Below are positions 26,267-35,443 of a stretch of 64,000 bases of DNA, in pieces. The notes beneath the pieces were generated by a model, which had not been told where the DNA came from, searched no databases, and worked only from the letters and a program-made list of their open reading frames with translations. The stretch comes from a bacterium YEK0313 (GTDB taxonomy: Bacteria; Pseudomonadota; Alphaproteobacteria; Rhizobiales; Phreatobacteraceae): the NCBI GenBank assembly GCA_000751295.2, contig CCMO02000001.1, positions 2,033,501-2,097,500 of the forward strand, written 5' to 3'. The position numbers and the translations under genes were made by a program. Position 1 is the stretch's first letter. The number at the start of each line of letters is the position of its first letter.

Positions 26267-27139
26267 ATGTTCGATAGCCCCGAAGCCAGGACCTTCGAGA
26301 ATGCCCCGGTCGCGACCGTGACCGGGGATCTTGCCGGACCATCCCCCGACGACCTTGCCCGGATGATCGCGGCGGCGCCGACCGATTTCGCGCTCTATTT
26401 CGACGTGGACGGCACGCTTGTCGACATTGCCGAAACGCCTGAGCAGGCCGCGGCGCCGGCCGAGCTTGCCGGCGACCTCGCCACGCTGCAGCAGCGCCTC
26501 GGCGGCGCGGTCGCCGTCGTCACCGGCCGGCGCCTTGCCGACGTCGAAATGCTGCTCGCTCCCGCGCGCCTCGCCGGCTCCGGCATGCACGGCCTCGAAT
26601 TCCAGTTCCCTGCCGTTCAGCAGGCGGATTTCGACGACAGGGAGGGGGCTTCGCTGGGGGCCAGCCGGCATGTCGAGCCGGACAAGCGGCTGCCGACGAC
26701 GCTGGTCGACGGCGTCGCGCGCCTCGCCGCCAGCATTCCCGGCTTGAGGCTGGAGCAGAAGGGGCCGATCCTGACCATTCACTATCGCCAGGTGCCGACC
26801 GCCGGCAACCGGATCGCGGCGGCCCTCGCGGTGCTGCTAGCCGATCACGGCGAAGGCTATCATCTCAAGCCCGGCCGGGCCGTCGTCGAGCTCATTCCGA
26901 ACGGCACCTCCAAGGGCACCGCCATGGCGCGGCTTCTGGCGATGCCGCCCTTTGCCGGCCGCCGGCCGGTCATGCTCGGTGACGACCGTGCGGACGAGGA
27001 CGCCTTTGTCGTCGCGCGCGCCGCCGGCGGCTTCGGCCTGCGCGTCGCCGGCGAACATTTCAACCGCGGCGACGAGCCGTTCCGCGGCGCGGCCCATGTG
27101 CGCGCCTGGATCGCCATGCTCAACGGGAGGCTTGCCTGA
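26267..27139 (+). CDS. otsB: Trehalose-6-phosphate phosphatase
   Basis: A 290-residue HAD-superfamily phosphatase that makes trehalose from trehalose 6-phosphate. Motif I is YFDVDGTLVDIAETPEQA (nucleophile and acid aspartates), VVTGRRLADVE supplies motif II, KPGRAVVELIPNGTSKG motif III, and LGDDRADEDAF motif IV. HGLEFQF marks the substrate cap. It overlaps the following GH15 gene by 1 nt (TGATG), so they are co-translated. A divergent N-terminal extension of about 35 residues precedes the HAD core. Confidence 0.94.
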   Translation: MFDSPEARTFENAPVATVTGDLAGPSPDDLARMIAAAPTDFALYFDVDGTLVDIAETPEQAAAPAELAGDLATLQQRLGGAVAVVTGRRLADVEMLLAPARLAGSGMHGLEFQFPAVQQADFDDREGASLGASRHVEPDKRLPTTLVDGVARLAASIPGLRLEQKGPILTIHYRQVPTAGNRIAAALAVLLADHGEGYHLKPGRAVVELIPNGTSKGTAMARLLAMPPFAGRRPVMLGDDRADEDAFVVARAAGGFGLRVAGEHFNRGDEPFRGAAHVRAWIAMLNGRLA

Positions 27140-28998
27140 TGAGCGACGTCATCGGTTCGAAGGCCCGCACGGCGCAGTCGCCGCAGGCGGATGCCGAGGC
27201 CAGGCCGGCATCCAAGCGCCGGACGATCGCTCCGCCGCAGCTCGCGGTGGTGCTCAACAGCGCCGTCGCCGCCCTGATCGACGACAAGGCGCGCGTCCTG
27301 TGGGCCTGCTGGCCGCGGATCGACGGCGATCCGCTGTTCAGCGCGCTGCTCGGCGGTCCCGATGCCGAGCGCGGCCTGATGGCCATCGAGCTCGAAGGCA
27401 TGGTCGCGAGCCAGCAGTCCTACGAGCGCAACACCGCGGTCCTGGTCACGCTGCTCACCGCCGCCGACGGTTCGGCGGTGCGCATCACCGACTTCACGCC
27501 GCGGTTCAAGCAATATGACCGGGTGTTCCGGCCGCCCATGCTCATGCGCAGGATCGAACCGGTCGCCGGCCATCCGCGCATCCGCGTGCTGATGCGGCCG
27601 ACCTTCGGTTACGGCCGCTTCGACGGCACGGTTGTGCCGGGCAGCAACCATGTGCGCTACGTGTCCGAGGCCGGGTCCGTGCGGCTGACCTCGGACATTC
27701 CCGTGGCCTATCTCTCCTCCGGAGCGAAATTCGCGCCGACCCGGCCGGTGACGGTGGTCATCCACGCCGACGAGACCTTCCCCAATTCGCTCGAGGAGGT
27801 CTGGTGGTCGTTCCTGCGCCAGACGCGGCAATATTGGCTCGACTGGGTGCGCTATCTCTCGGTGCCCTTCGAGTGGCAGGAGGCGGTCATCCGCGCCGCG
27901 ATCACGCTCAAGCTCTGCTCGTGCGAGGAGACCGGCGCGGTGGTCGCGGCGCTCACCACATCGCTGCCGGAGGCGCCCTGGTCCGGGCGGAACTGGGACT
28001 ATCGCTTCTGCTGGCTGCGCGACGCCTATTTCACCGTGCATGCGCTGAACAAGCTCGGCGCGACGCTGACCATGGAGCGGTTCCTGGACTATATGCGCAC
28101 CGTGGCGGCAACCGAGACTGGCTCCCTGAAGCCGGTCTACGGCGTCGTGCCCAGCCAGTCCCTCGACGAGTGGATCGCCGACGCGCTGCCGGGCTTCAAC
28201 GGCGACGGCCCGGTGCGCATCGGCAATGCCGCGGCCGAGCAGTCGCAGCATGACGTGGCCGGCAGCCTGGTGCTGGCCGCCTCGCACATGTTCTACGATT
28301 CCCGCCTGCCGAAAATGGGCGACGCGACGCTGTTCCACGAGCTGGAGGCGCTGGGCGAGCTTGCTGCCGCCAAGGCGTTCGAACCGGATGCCGGCATCTG
28401 GGAATATCGCGGCCGCAAGGCGATCCATACCCACTCGGCCGCCATGTGTTTTGCCGCCTGCGATCGGCTCGCGAAGATCGCCCATACGCTCGGCCTCACC
28501 GAGCGGGAGACCTATTGGCGCGATCATGCCGAGCATATCCGGCAGGCCATCGTCGAACGCGCCTGGAACGAGAAGGAAGGGATGTTCGCCGCCCGTTTCG
28601 ATGGTGGCGGCGCGGACGCGAGCACCCTGCTGCTGGTCGAGCTCGGCGTCGTCGAGCCGACCGATCCGCGTTTCGTTCGGACGGTCGAAACGCTGCAGCG
28701 CCGGCTGACGCGCGCCGGCTTCCTCATGCGTTACGACGAGGCCGACGATTTCGGTGCTCCCGAGACGTCCTTCAACATCTGCAGCTTCTGGCTCGCCGAT
28801 GCGCTCGCCGCCATCGGCCGGCGCGAGGAGGCGCGCGAGCTGTTCGAGGCGCTGCTCGCGCGGCGCAACCATGTCGGCCTTCTGTCGGAAGACATCGACC
28901 CCGTGACGGGCGAGCTCTGGGGCAACTTCCCGCAGACCTATTCGATGGTCGGCATCATCGTGACAGCCATGCGGCTATCGCGCGAGTGGATCCACTAG
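27139..28998 (+). CDS. Glycoside hydrolase family 15 protein (trehalase/glucoamylase-like)
   Basis: A 619-residue GH15 enzyme. An N-terminal beta-sandwich (about 40-240) precedes the (alpha/alpha)6 barrel. The barrel begins with the diagnostic SGRNWDYRFCWLRDAYFTVHAL and ends with APETSFNICSFWLADALA and NHVGLLSEDIDPVTGELWGNFPQTYS, which contains the region of the catalytic base. GH15 includes glucoamylases, glucodextranases and bacterial trehalases; the position between otsB and otsA favours trehalase or an alpha-glucan hydrolase. No signal peptide is seen, so it should act in the cytoplasm. Confidence 0.93.
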   Translation: MSDVIGSKARTAQSPQADAEARPASKRRTIAPPQLAVVLNSAVAALIDDKARVLWACWPRIDGDPLFSALLGGPDAERGLMAIELEGMVASQQSYERNTAVLVTLLTAADGSAVRITDFTPRFKQYDRVFRPPMLMRRIEPVAGHPRIRVLMRPTFGYGRFDGTVVPGSNHVRYVSEAGSVRLTSDIPVAYLSSGAKFAPTRPVTVVIHADETFPNSLEEVWWSFLRQTRQYWLDWVRYLSVPFEWQEAVIRAAITLKLCSCEETGAVVAALTTSLPEAPWSGRNWDYRFCWLRDAYFTVHALNKLGATLTMERFLDYMRTVAATETGSLKPVYGVVPSQSLDEWIADALPGFNGDGPVRIGNAAAEQSQHDVAGSLVLAASHMFYDSRLPKMGDATLFHELEALGELAAAKAFEPDAGIWEYRGRKAIHTHSAAMCFAACDRLAKIAHTLGLTERETYWRDHAEHIRQAIVERAWNEKEGMFAARFDGGGADASTLLLVELGVVEPTDPRFVRTVETLQRRLTRAGFLMRYDEADDFGAPETSFNICSFWLADALAAIGRREEARELFEALLARRNHVGLLSEDIDPVTGELWGNFPQTYSMVGIIVTAMRLSREWIH

Positions 28999-29021
28999 CT
29001 ACTATCGGGCGTTGTTGGCAG

Positions 29022-29046
29022 GCCCGCGCCGTTCGGCGGCGCGGGC
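29022..29046 (+). terminator. GC hairpin after the GH15 gene
   Basis: GCCCGCGCCG and CGGCGCGGGC form a perfect 10-bp stem with a 5-nt TTCGG loop, 24 nt after the GH15 stop and 109 nt before otsA. There is no T tract, so it may attenuate or protect the transcript rather than fully terminate it. Confidence 0.45.
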
Positions 29047-29154
29047 GCATGGGATGAGGAGTGTTGACCGATCGGCTTCGCGGAAGGCCCCCGCGAGCCA
29101 CGCGGTGGAAGAACCGGGACTGGGGTGGGCCGCGACTGGAAAGTGTGGAATTTA

Positions 29155-31398
29155 ATGAACCGACTGCCGCGTATTGTCGTGATCATCACCATCGCCACAA
29201 TCGTGTTGGCCGGCCTTGTCGTGGCATTCGTGCCGCTCTCGCAAGGCATGATCGAGCGTTGGTCGCGGCGCGACCTGGAACTGCGTTCGGGCCTGGTGTT
29301 CCGTTCGATCAAGGACCGGGTCGAGCAGGAGATGAACGGGCAGCCGGGCGAGCTTGCCGCCCTGTTCGAGCGCTTCACCAGCGACGAACGGATCATGGCG
29401 CTCGGCCTGTGCGATGCACGCGGCCGCATGGTGGTGGCCAGCAGCCGCATGCCGCAGGTCATTTCCTGCGCCTCGGTCGGGGACGACGGCACCGAGGCCG
29501 GCAAGACCGCGCGCTTCGCCGTGTTCAACAACAGCGGCAACCGCGTCATCGTCGGCGGCTATCCGCTGGGCAATGGCGGCAACCAGGGCCGGCTCCTGAT
29601 CGTGCACGAACTGCGTTTCGTCGCCGACCGGGTGATCGAGGCGCGCTGGTATCTGCTCTCGGGCGCGCTGGCGCTGATCCTGCTCGCCGGCGCGCTCGCC
29701 GCGCTGACCGTCATTCTGCTGCAGCGCCGGCTCATGACCTCGGTGCTCGCCACCATCCAGGACCTGCGCCAGGGCCAGCCGCGCCCGCTCGACAAGCCGA
29801 TCCTGCCGCCGCCGCCGGTGACCACCGAGATCCGCAGCCTGCTGCGCGATTTCCGCGAGAAGATCCGCGTCGAGGACGGCAGCCCGATCGAATGGTCGCC
29901 CAAGACCTTGCACGACCTGCTCGACAACGAGCTGCCGGACACCGAGGTCTTCGTGGTGTCGAACCGCGAGCCCTATATCCACAATCACAGCAATGGCGGC
30001 ATCGTCGTGCAGCGGCCGGCGAGCGGCCTCGTCTCGGCGCTCGAGCCGGTCATGCGCGCCTGCGGCGGCACCTGGGTCGCCCATGGTAGCGGCACGGCCG
30101 ACCGCGAGACGGTGGATGCGACTGACCATGTCCAGGTGCCGCCCGGCAGTCCCGCCTACCGGCTGAAGCGCGTCTGGATGACCGACGAGGAGCAGGAGGG
30201 CTATTATTACGGCCTGGCCAATGAGGGGCTCTGGCCGCTCTGCCACATCGCCTATGTCCGGCCGATCTTCCGCGAGAGCGACTGGCAGCAATATGTGACG
30301 ATCAACCAGCGCTTCGCCGATGCCGTGGTCAGGGAGGCGACCCGCCCGGACCCGGTGATCATGGTGCAGGACTATCATTTCGCGCTGCTGCCGCGGATGA
30401 TCCGCGAGCAGTTGCCCAAGGCGACGATCCTGACCTTCTGGCACATTCCCTGGCCGAACGCCGAGGCCTTCGGCATCTGCCCGTGGAAGGAGGAGATCAT
30501 TGCCGGGCTGCTCGGCAGCACGGTGCTCGGCTTCCACACCCGCTCCCATTGCAACAATTTCTTCGACACGGTCGACCGCTACATGGAGAGCCGCATCGAT
30601 CGCGAGCAGGCCTCCGTCACCTTCGGCGGCCTCGAGACCCTGGTCCGGCCCTATCCGATCTCGATCGAATGGCCGCCGGCCGCCATGGAGGGCCAGGCGC
30701 CGGTGCCCGAATGCCGCGCGGCGGTCATCGCCCGCTACCACCTGCCCGTCGACATCAAGATCGGCATCGGCATCGAGCGCTTCGACTACACAAAGGGCAT
30801 TCTCGACCGCCTGCATGCCGTCGACGACCTGCTGACCCGCCACCCCGAATGGCTCGGCAAGCTCGTCTTCATCCAGGTGGTGGCGCCGACCCGCACCAAG
30901 CTTGCAAGCTATGCCACGCTCCAGGCCGACGCCATCCGCCTGACCGAGGAGATCAACGCCCGGCACGGCAACGAGGGCTACAAGCCCGTCCTCCTGGTGA
31001 TCCGTCACCACGAGCCCGACGAGGTCTACGAGCTGTTCCGCGCCGCCGACATCTGCGTCGTCTCCAGCCTGCACGACGGCATGAACCTGGTGGCCAAGGA
31101 ATTTGTCGCCTCGCGCGACGACGAGAAGGGCGTGCTGGTGCTCTCGCGTTTCGCCGGCGCCTCCAGCGAGCTCGGCGAGGCGCTGATCATCAATCCCTAT
31201 GACGTTCACGGCATGTCGGAAGCGCTGCATCGCGGCCTGTCCATGCCGGAGGACGAGCAGCACGAGCGCATGCATCTGATGCGCAGCCATGTCCGCGAGC
31301 GCAACGTCTATCGCTGGGCCGGCCAGATCCTGCTCGACGCCTCGCGCCTGCGCAAACGCCAGAAGGTTGCCGATTTCGAGGCCGACAGCCGCGCCTGA
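29155..31398 (+). CDS. otsA: Trehalose-6-phosphate synthase (GT20) with N-terminal membrane sensor-like domain
   Basis: A 747-residue protein. Residues 7-27 and 166-190 are transmembrane helices flanking an about 135-residue extracytoplasmic domain; a HAMP-like linker follows (about 191-240, MTSVLATIQDLRQGQ). The GT20 glycosyltransferase starts near 264 (FVVSNREPYIHNHSNGG) and has YYYGLANEGLWPLCH, VQDYHFALLPRMIRE, FWHIPWPNAEAF, IGIERFDYTKGILDRL and SLHDGMNLVAKEFVASR. It joins UDP-glucose and glucose 6-phosphate. E. coli OtsA (about 474 residues) lacks the membrane part. The ATG at 29155 gives a clean signal-anchor; a GTG at 29125 is possible. The architecture suggests synthesis tied to a membrane stimulus, which is inference. 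Confidence 0.92.
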   Translation: MNRLPRIVVIITIATIVLAGLVVAFVPLSQGMIERWSRRDLELRSGLVFRSIKDRVEQEMNGQPGELAALFERFTSDERIMALGLCDARGRMVVASSRMPQVISCASVGDDGTEAGKTARFAVFNNSGNRVIVGGYPLGNGGNQGRLLIVHELRFVADRVIEARWYLLSGALALILLAGALAALTVILLQRRLMTSVLATIQDLRQGQPRPLDKPILPPPPVTTEIRSLLRDFREKIRVEDGSPIEWSPKTLHDLLDNELPDTEVFVVSNREPYIHNHSNGGIVVQRPASGLVSALEPVMRACGGTWVAHGSGTADRETVDATDHVQVPPGSPAYRLKRVWMTDEEQEGYYYGLANEGLWPLCHIAYVRPIFRESDWQQYVTINQRFADAVVREATRPDPVIMVQDYHFALLPRMIREQLPKATILTFWHIPWPNAEAFGICPWKEEIIAGLLGSTVLGFHTRSHCNNFFDTVDRYMESRIDREQASVTFGGLETLVRPYPISIEWPPAAMEGQAPVPECRAAVIARYHLPVDIKIGIGIERFDYTKGILDRLHAVDDLLTRHPEWLGKLVFIQVVAPTRTKLASYATLQADAIRLTEEINARHGNEGYKPVLLVIRHHEPDEVYELFRAADICVVSSLHDGMNLVAKEFVASRDDEKGVLVLSRFAGASSELGEALIINPYDVHGMSEALHRGLSMPEDEQHERMHLMRSHVRERNVYRWAGQILLDASRLRKRQKVADFEADSRA

Positions 31399-31537
31399 CG
31401 GCTGGCCGCAGCGGTGGCGATCGCTCGCCTCCGATGCACGAAGGTGGGTGCTGCGCGGGAGCGCCGGCCCCTATAGTGCCGCGATGCGTCGCGCCGCGAC
31501 GGTCCATGCATCGTCCGATGCCGCGCCCGGGGTCTCC

Positions 31538-32722
31538 ATGTCCGACGGTTCCGTTTCGCAGACCCGTGGCGCCGGAGCGGCCGCCTATGCCCTGCTGCTC
31601 GGCAATTTCGTCACCGCCGTCAGCGTCCTCGCACCGGCGGGCATGCTGAAGGACCTCGCCGACGGGTTCGGCGTCAAGGTCGGCGAGGCCGGGCTCCTCG
31701 TCACCTTCGGCGCCATCGTCATGTGTTTCGGCTCGCCGCTGGTCGCCTGGGCGACGAGCCGCATCGAGCGGCGCAAGCTGCTGGTCGCAACCATTGCGGT
31801 GCTTGCCGTCGGACACGTCCTGTCGGCGCTGGCGCCGAGCTACGGCGTGCTGCTGGCGGTCCGGATCCTGATGCTCTCCGTCGCCTCCATCTTCACGCCG
31901 CAGGCGGCGAGCACGATCGCCCTGATCGTCTCCGAGCGGGAGCGGGCAGGCGCGATCGCTCTCGTCTTCGTCGGCTGGTCGCTGTCGATCGCCTTCGGCC
32001 TGCCGCTGGTGACGCAGCTCTCGGCCGCCTTCGGCTGGCGCTTCGCCCATGCCGCGCTGGCCGCGCTCGCCATCATCTGCGCGCTCGGCCTGGTCGCGAG
32101 CCTGCCGCGCGGGCTGTTCGGCCCGCCGGTCCTGTTCAGGAGCTGGGGGCTGGTCCTGCGCTCGCGCCTGCTGCTCCTGATCTTTCTCGCCACGATCCTG
32201 TCGGCGGTCGGCCAGTTCCTGCTGCTGACCTATCTCGGGCCCTTGCTCTCCGGGCTTGCCGGCGCCGGGCCGCGCACGATCGCCGCCTTCTTCGCCGGCT
32301 TCGGCCTGATGGGGCTGGCCGGCAATATCGCGGCGACGCGCACGGTGCAGCGGCTCGGCGTCTACCAGAACGGCGTGCTCTGCTTCTTCGCCATGTTTCT
32401 CGGCATCTCGCTCTGGTCGCTCGGCGCCGGCTCGCTGCCGGTCATGGCGCTCGGCGTCGCCATCTGGGGGCTCGGCTTCGCCTCCGGCAATTCGATGCAG
32501 CAGGGACGCCTTGCCGCGACTGCTCCCGATCTTGCCGCCGCCACCATCGCGCTCAACACCTCCTCGATCTATGTCGGCCAGACGCTCGGCTCGGCCATCG
32601 GTGGCCTCATGTTCGAGCAGGGCCGGCTGGTGGCCATGGGCTATGTGGCGGCGGCCTTTGTCGCTCTCTCGCTGGTGGCCGTCGCGGCCGGCCGGCCGGA
32701 GCCTCGGGGCCATCGCCCATGA
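31538..32722 (+). CDS. MFS transporter (DHA1-like)
   Basis: A 394-residue twelve-helix major facilitator permease. LLLGNFVTAVSVLAPAGMLKDLADGF begins helix 1 and VRILMLSVASIFTPQAASTIALIVSERERAGAIALVFVGWSLSIAFGLP covers the helix 4-5 region typical of drug:H+ or arabinose/sugar-efflux-type members. The ATG at 31538 gives the usual short N-terminal tail; the ATG at 31484 would add 18 residues and has no better ribosome site. The substrate is unknown. The stop is 12 nt from the convergent glucokinase stop. Confidence 0.87.
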   Translation: MSDGSVSQTRGAGAAAYALLLGNFVTAVSVLAPAGMLKDLADGFGVKVGEAGLLVTFGAIVMCFGSPLVAWATSRIERRKLLVATIAVLAVGHVLSALAPSYGVLLAVRILMLSVASIFTPQAASTIALIVSERERAGAIALVFVGWSLSIAFGLPLVTQLSAAFGWRFAHAALAALAIICALGLVASLPRGLFGPPVLFRSWGLVLRSRLLLLIFLATILSAVGQFLLLTYLGPLLSGLAGAGPRTIAAFFAGFGLMGLAGNIAATRTVQRLGVYQNGVLCFFAMFLGISLWSLGAGSLPVMALGVAIWGLGFASGNSMQQGRLAATAPDLAAATIALNTSSIYVGQTLGSAIGGLMFEQGRLVAMGYVAAAFVALSLVAVAAGRPEPRGHRP

Positions 32723-32734
32723 CCGCCGGCGCCT

Positions 32735-33727
32735 TCAGGGCCGCCAGCAGCGTCCGGGATAGTCGATGACGAAATGATCGGGGTCTGTGGCGATCGCGGC
32801 GAGGCCTGACAGCACCGTCTCCGGCCGGGTCAGAAGCCGTGTCGGCATGGCCTGCATCAGGCCGGTCATTGGCGCCTTGGCCTCGAACGCGGCGCGGAAG
32901 GCCGCCTCGTCCAGCAGGTCGGCCAGCCGCGGCAGCACGCCGCCGGCCAGCGTGACGCCGCCGCGCGCCGCATAGACCAGCGCGAGATCGCCGGCAAAAC
33001 GCGCGACGAGCCGCCAGAACAGGCGCGCCGTGTCGGCTTCCGGCCCCTCGGCATGGGCGGTCGCCCGGGCGACCACGGCGGCCGGATCGATCGGCGGAGC
33101 TTCGGTGCCGAGGCTTGCGAGCCTTGCCCGATGCAGCCGCGCCAGACCATCGCCGGAAAGCACGGCCTCGCTGGTGATTCGGCCGTGCACGCGCGCAAGA
33201 TGCGGCCAGAGCGCCTCCTCGTCCGGGGCGGCCGGGCCGAATTCGACATGGCCGGCCTCTCCCGTCAGCGCCAGGTAGCGTCCCTCGACCGTGGTCAGCG
33301 CGGCCGCGCCGAGACCGGTCCCGGGGCCGAGCACCAGGCGCGCGCCGATCGGCTGGCCGAGATCCGGACCGATGGACTTGAGCCGCGCGGCCGGCAGCGC
33401 CGGCAGCGACAGGGCGAGGGCCTCGAAATCGTGCAGCAGCAGGCCCTGTTCGAGGCGAAGGGCGTCGGCGAGCTCCGGTCCGTCCAGAGTCCAGGACGCG
33501 TTGGTGAGCTTCACGGCCCGCCCGACGATCGGGCCGGCGGCGCAGACGATCATGGCCCGCGCGCCGCGGGCGCCGTCCATGCCGGTGATCGCCTCGGCAA
33601 GGCTGGTGACCGATTGGGTTGCGGCATGGCCGACCATGACCGGCGCGGCGCCGGGCTGCTCCAGGCGCGCCACCCGGATATTGGTGCCGCCGACATCGCA
33701 GAGCAGAGCTGGAAGCGGGAATTGCAT
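32735..33727 (-). CDS. glk: Glucokinase
   Basis: A 330-residue hexokinase-fold enzyme of the E. coli Glk type (not ROK), phosphorylating glucose with ATP. LLCDVGGTNIRVA is the phosphate-1 loop, LLHDFEALALSLP the connecting region, LVLGPGTGLGAAAL phosphate-2, GEAGHVEFGP the glucose-binding histidine/glutamate, and GGVLPRL the adenosine site. The ATG at 33727 gives the usual N terminus; an AGGAGG lies 13 nt ahead. It would supply glucose 6-phosphate, one substrate of the otsA enzyme about 2 kb away. Confidence 0.93.
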   Translation of the reverse strand: MQFPLPALLCDVGGTNIRVARLEQPGAAPVMVGHAATQSVTSLAEAITGMDGARGARAMIVCAAGPIVGRAVKLTNASWTLDGPELADALRLEQGLLLHDFEALALSLPALPAARLKSIGPDLGQPIGARLVLGPGTGLGAAALTTVEGRYLALTGEAGHVEFGPAAPDEEALWPHLARVHGRITSEAVLSGDGLARLHRARLASLGTEAPPIDPAAVVARATAHAEGPEADTARLFWRLVARFAGDLALVYAARGGVTLAGGVLPRLADLLDEAAFRAAFEAKAPMTGLMQAMPTRLLTRPETVLSGLAAIATDPDHFVIDYPGRCWRP

Positions 33728-33870
33728 GATGCGTCGCGATCCTCCTGACGCGGCCATTGTGTCAGGCAACTGTGGCGAGGCCGGGCCGGCTAAGGAAACC
33801 GCGGCCACGCGGGTTGGTTCCCCGGGAACCGGTATGCCGTATCGGGCGTTGCCGACCCGGGAGGACAGGC

Positions 33871-35328
33871 GTGGATCGACTGAACGGATCGACCGGCGAT
33901 GGCGAAACCATCGTCGAAACCGACATTCCCGCGCGGCTCGACCGCCTGCCGTGGGGGCGCTTCCATTGGCTGGTGGTGGCCGCGCTCGGCATCACCTGGA
34001 TTCTCGACGGCCTGGAGGTGACCCTGGCCGGCACGCTCTCGGGCGCGCTGAAGGCCAGCCCGGTCCTCCAGTTCAGCAACAGCGACGTCGGGCTCGCCGG
34101 CAGCGCCTATCTTGCCGGCGCGGTGCTGGGAGCCCTGTTCTTCGGCTGGCTGACCGACCGGCTCGGCCGCAAGAAGCTGTTCTTCATCACCCTCGGCGTC
34201 TATCTGGTGGCGACCGCCGCGACCGCCTTTTCCTGGAATCTCTGGACCTTCATGCTGTGCCGCTTTCTCACCGGCGCCGGCATCGGCGGCGAATATGCCG
34301 CGATCAACTCCACCATCCAGGAGCTCATTCCGGCCCGCGTGCGCGGCTGGACCGATCTCGTCATCAACGGCAGCTTCTGGGTCGGCGCCGCGCTCGGTGC
34401 CTTCGGCGCCATCGTCCTGCTCGACCCGGCGGTGATCGATCCGGAATGGGGCTGGCGCGCCGCCTTCCTGTCCGGGGCGCTTCTCGCGCTGATCATCCTG
34501 TTCATGCGCATGTGGCTGCCCGAAAGCCCGCGCTGGCTGATGACCCACGGCCGCGCGCCGGAGGCCGAGGCGGTCGTCGCCGGCATCGAGGCGCGGCTGC
34601 GCGCCGAGGGCCATGTCCTCGACGACGGGCCGTTTCCGAAGGTGAGGCTCGCGGCGCGGCGCGGCACCAGGCTCGCCGAGGTCGCCGAGACGCTGCTGAC
34701 GCGCTACCGCCAGCGCACGGCGGTCGGCCTCACCCTGATGGCCGCCCAGGCCTTCTTCTACAATGCGATCTTCTTCACCTACGCGCTGGTGTTGACCGAT
34801 TTCTACGGCATCCCGTCGAGCCATGTCGGCTGGTACATCCTGCCCTTCGCCGCCGGCAACGTGCTCGGGCCGCTCCTGCTCGGCCGGCTGTTCGACACGC
34901 TCGGCCGGCGGCCGATGATCGTCTTCACCTATGCGATGTCGGGCGTCCTGCTGGCGGCGACCGGCGCCCTGTTCGCCGCGGGCGTGCTGACCGCGACCAC
35001 CCAGACGTTCGCCTGGATGGTCATCTTCTTTTTCGCCTCCGCCGCGGCGAGCTCGGCCTATCTCACCGTCAGCGAGAACTTCCCCCTCGAGATCCGGGCG
35101 CTGGCAATCGCCATCTTCTATGCCATCGGCACCGGCATCGGCGGCGTTGCCGGTCCCTGGCTGTTCGGCGCGCTCATCGATACCGGCTCGCGGCTGTCGC
35201 TGCTGTCGGGCTATCTCCTCGGTGCCGGCCTGATGCTGGCCGCGGCCGTGGTGATGGCGCTCTACGGCATCGCCGCCGAGCGCCGGCCGCTGGAGGAGGT
35301 CAGCCGCCCCCTGTCGTTCCGCGACTGA
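33871..35328 (+). CDS. MFS transporter (sugar/metabolite:H+ symporter type)
   Basis: A 485-residue twelve-helix MFS permease. GWLTDRLGRKKLFF is the loop 2-3 signature, RFLTGAGIGGEYAAINSTIQELIPARVRG the helix 4 motif, LPESPRWLMTHGR the sugar-porter-like block before the central loop, and GRLFDTLGRRPM the second-half repeat. Such members carry aromatic acids, shikimate or sugars. The GTG at 33871 (GGAGG 6 nt ahead) is chosen; the frame upstream has no conservation. Confidence 0.92.
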   Translation: MDRLNGSTGDGETIVETDIPARLDRLPWGRFHWLVVAALGITWILDGLEVTLAGTLSGALKASPVLQFSNSDVGLAGSAYLAGAVLGALFFGWLTDRLGRKKLFFITLGVYLVATAATAFSWNLWTFMLCRFLTGAGIGGEYAAINSTIQELIPARVRGWTDLVINGSFWVGAALGAFGAIVLLDPAVIDPEWGWRAAFLSGALLALIILFMRMWLPESPRWLMTHGRAPEAEAVVAGIEARLRAEGHVLDDGPFPKVRLAARRGTRLAEVAETLLTRYRQRTAVGLTLMAAQAFFYNAIFFTYALVLTDFYGIPSSHVGWYILPFAAGNVLGPLLLGRLFDTLGRRPMIVFTYAMSGVLLAATGALFAAGVLTATTQTFAWMVIFFFASAAASSAYLTVSENFPLEIRALAIAIFYAIGTGIGGVAGPWLFGALIDTGSRLSLLSGYLLGAGLMLAAAVVMALYGIAAERRPLEEVSRPLSFRD

Positions 35329-35443
35329 CCGGACGGGAGGCCGCCCGGCGGCGGTTGCCGTCCCCGCGATCCGATAGCATAACGGCGGGAAAGAAGGCCG
35401 AGGCCGCCGGCTGACCGCCGGGGCCCGCCGGGGAGGAACGCGC

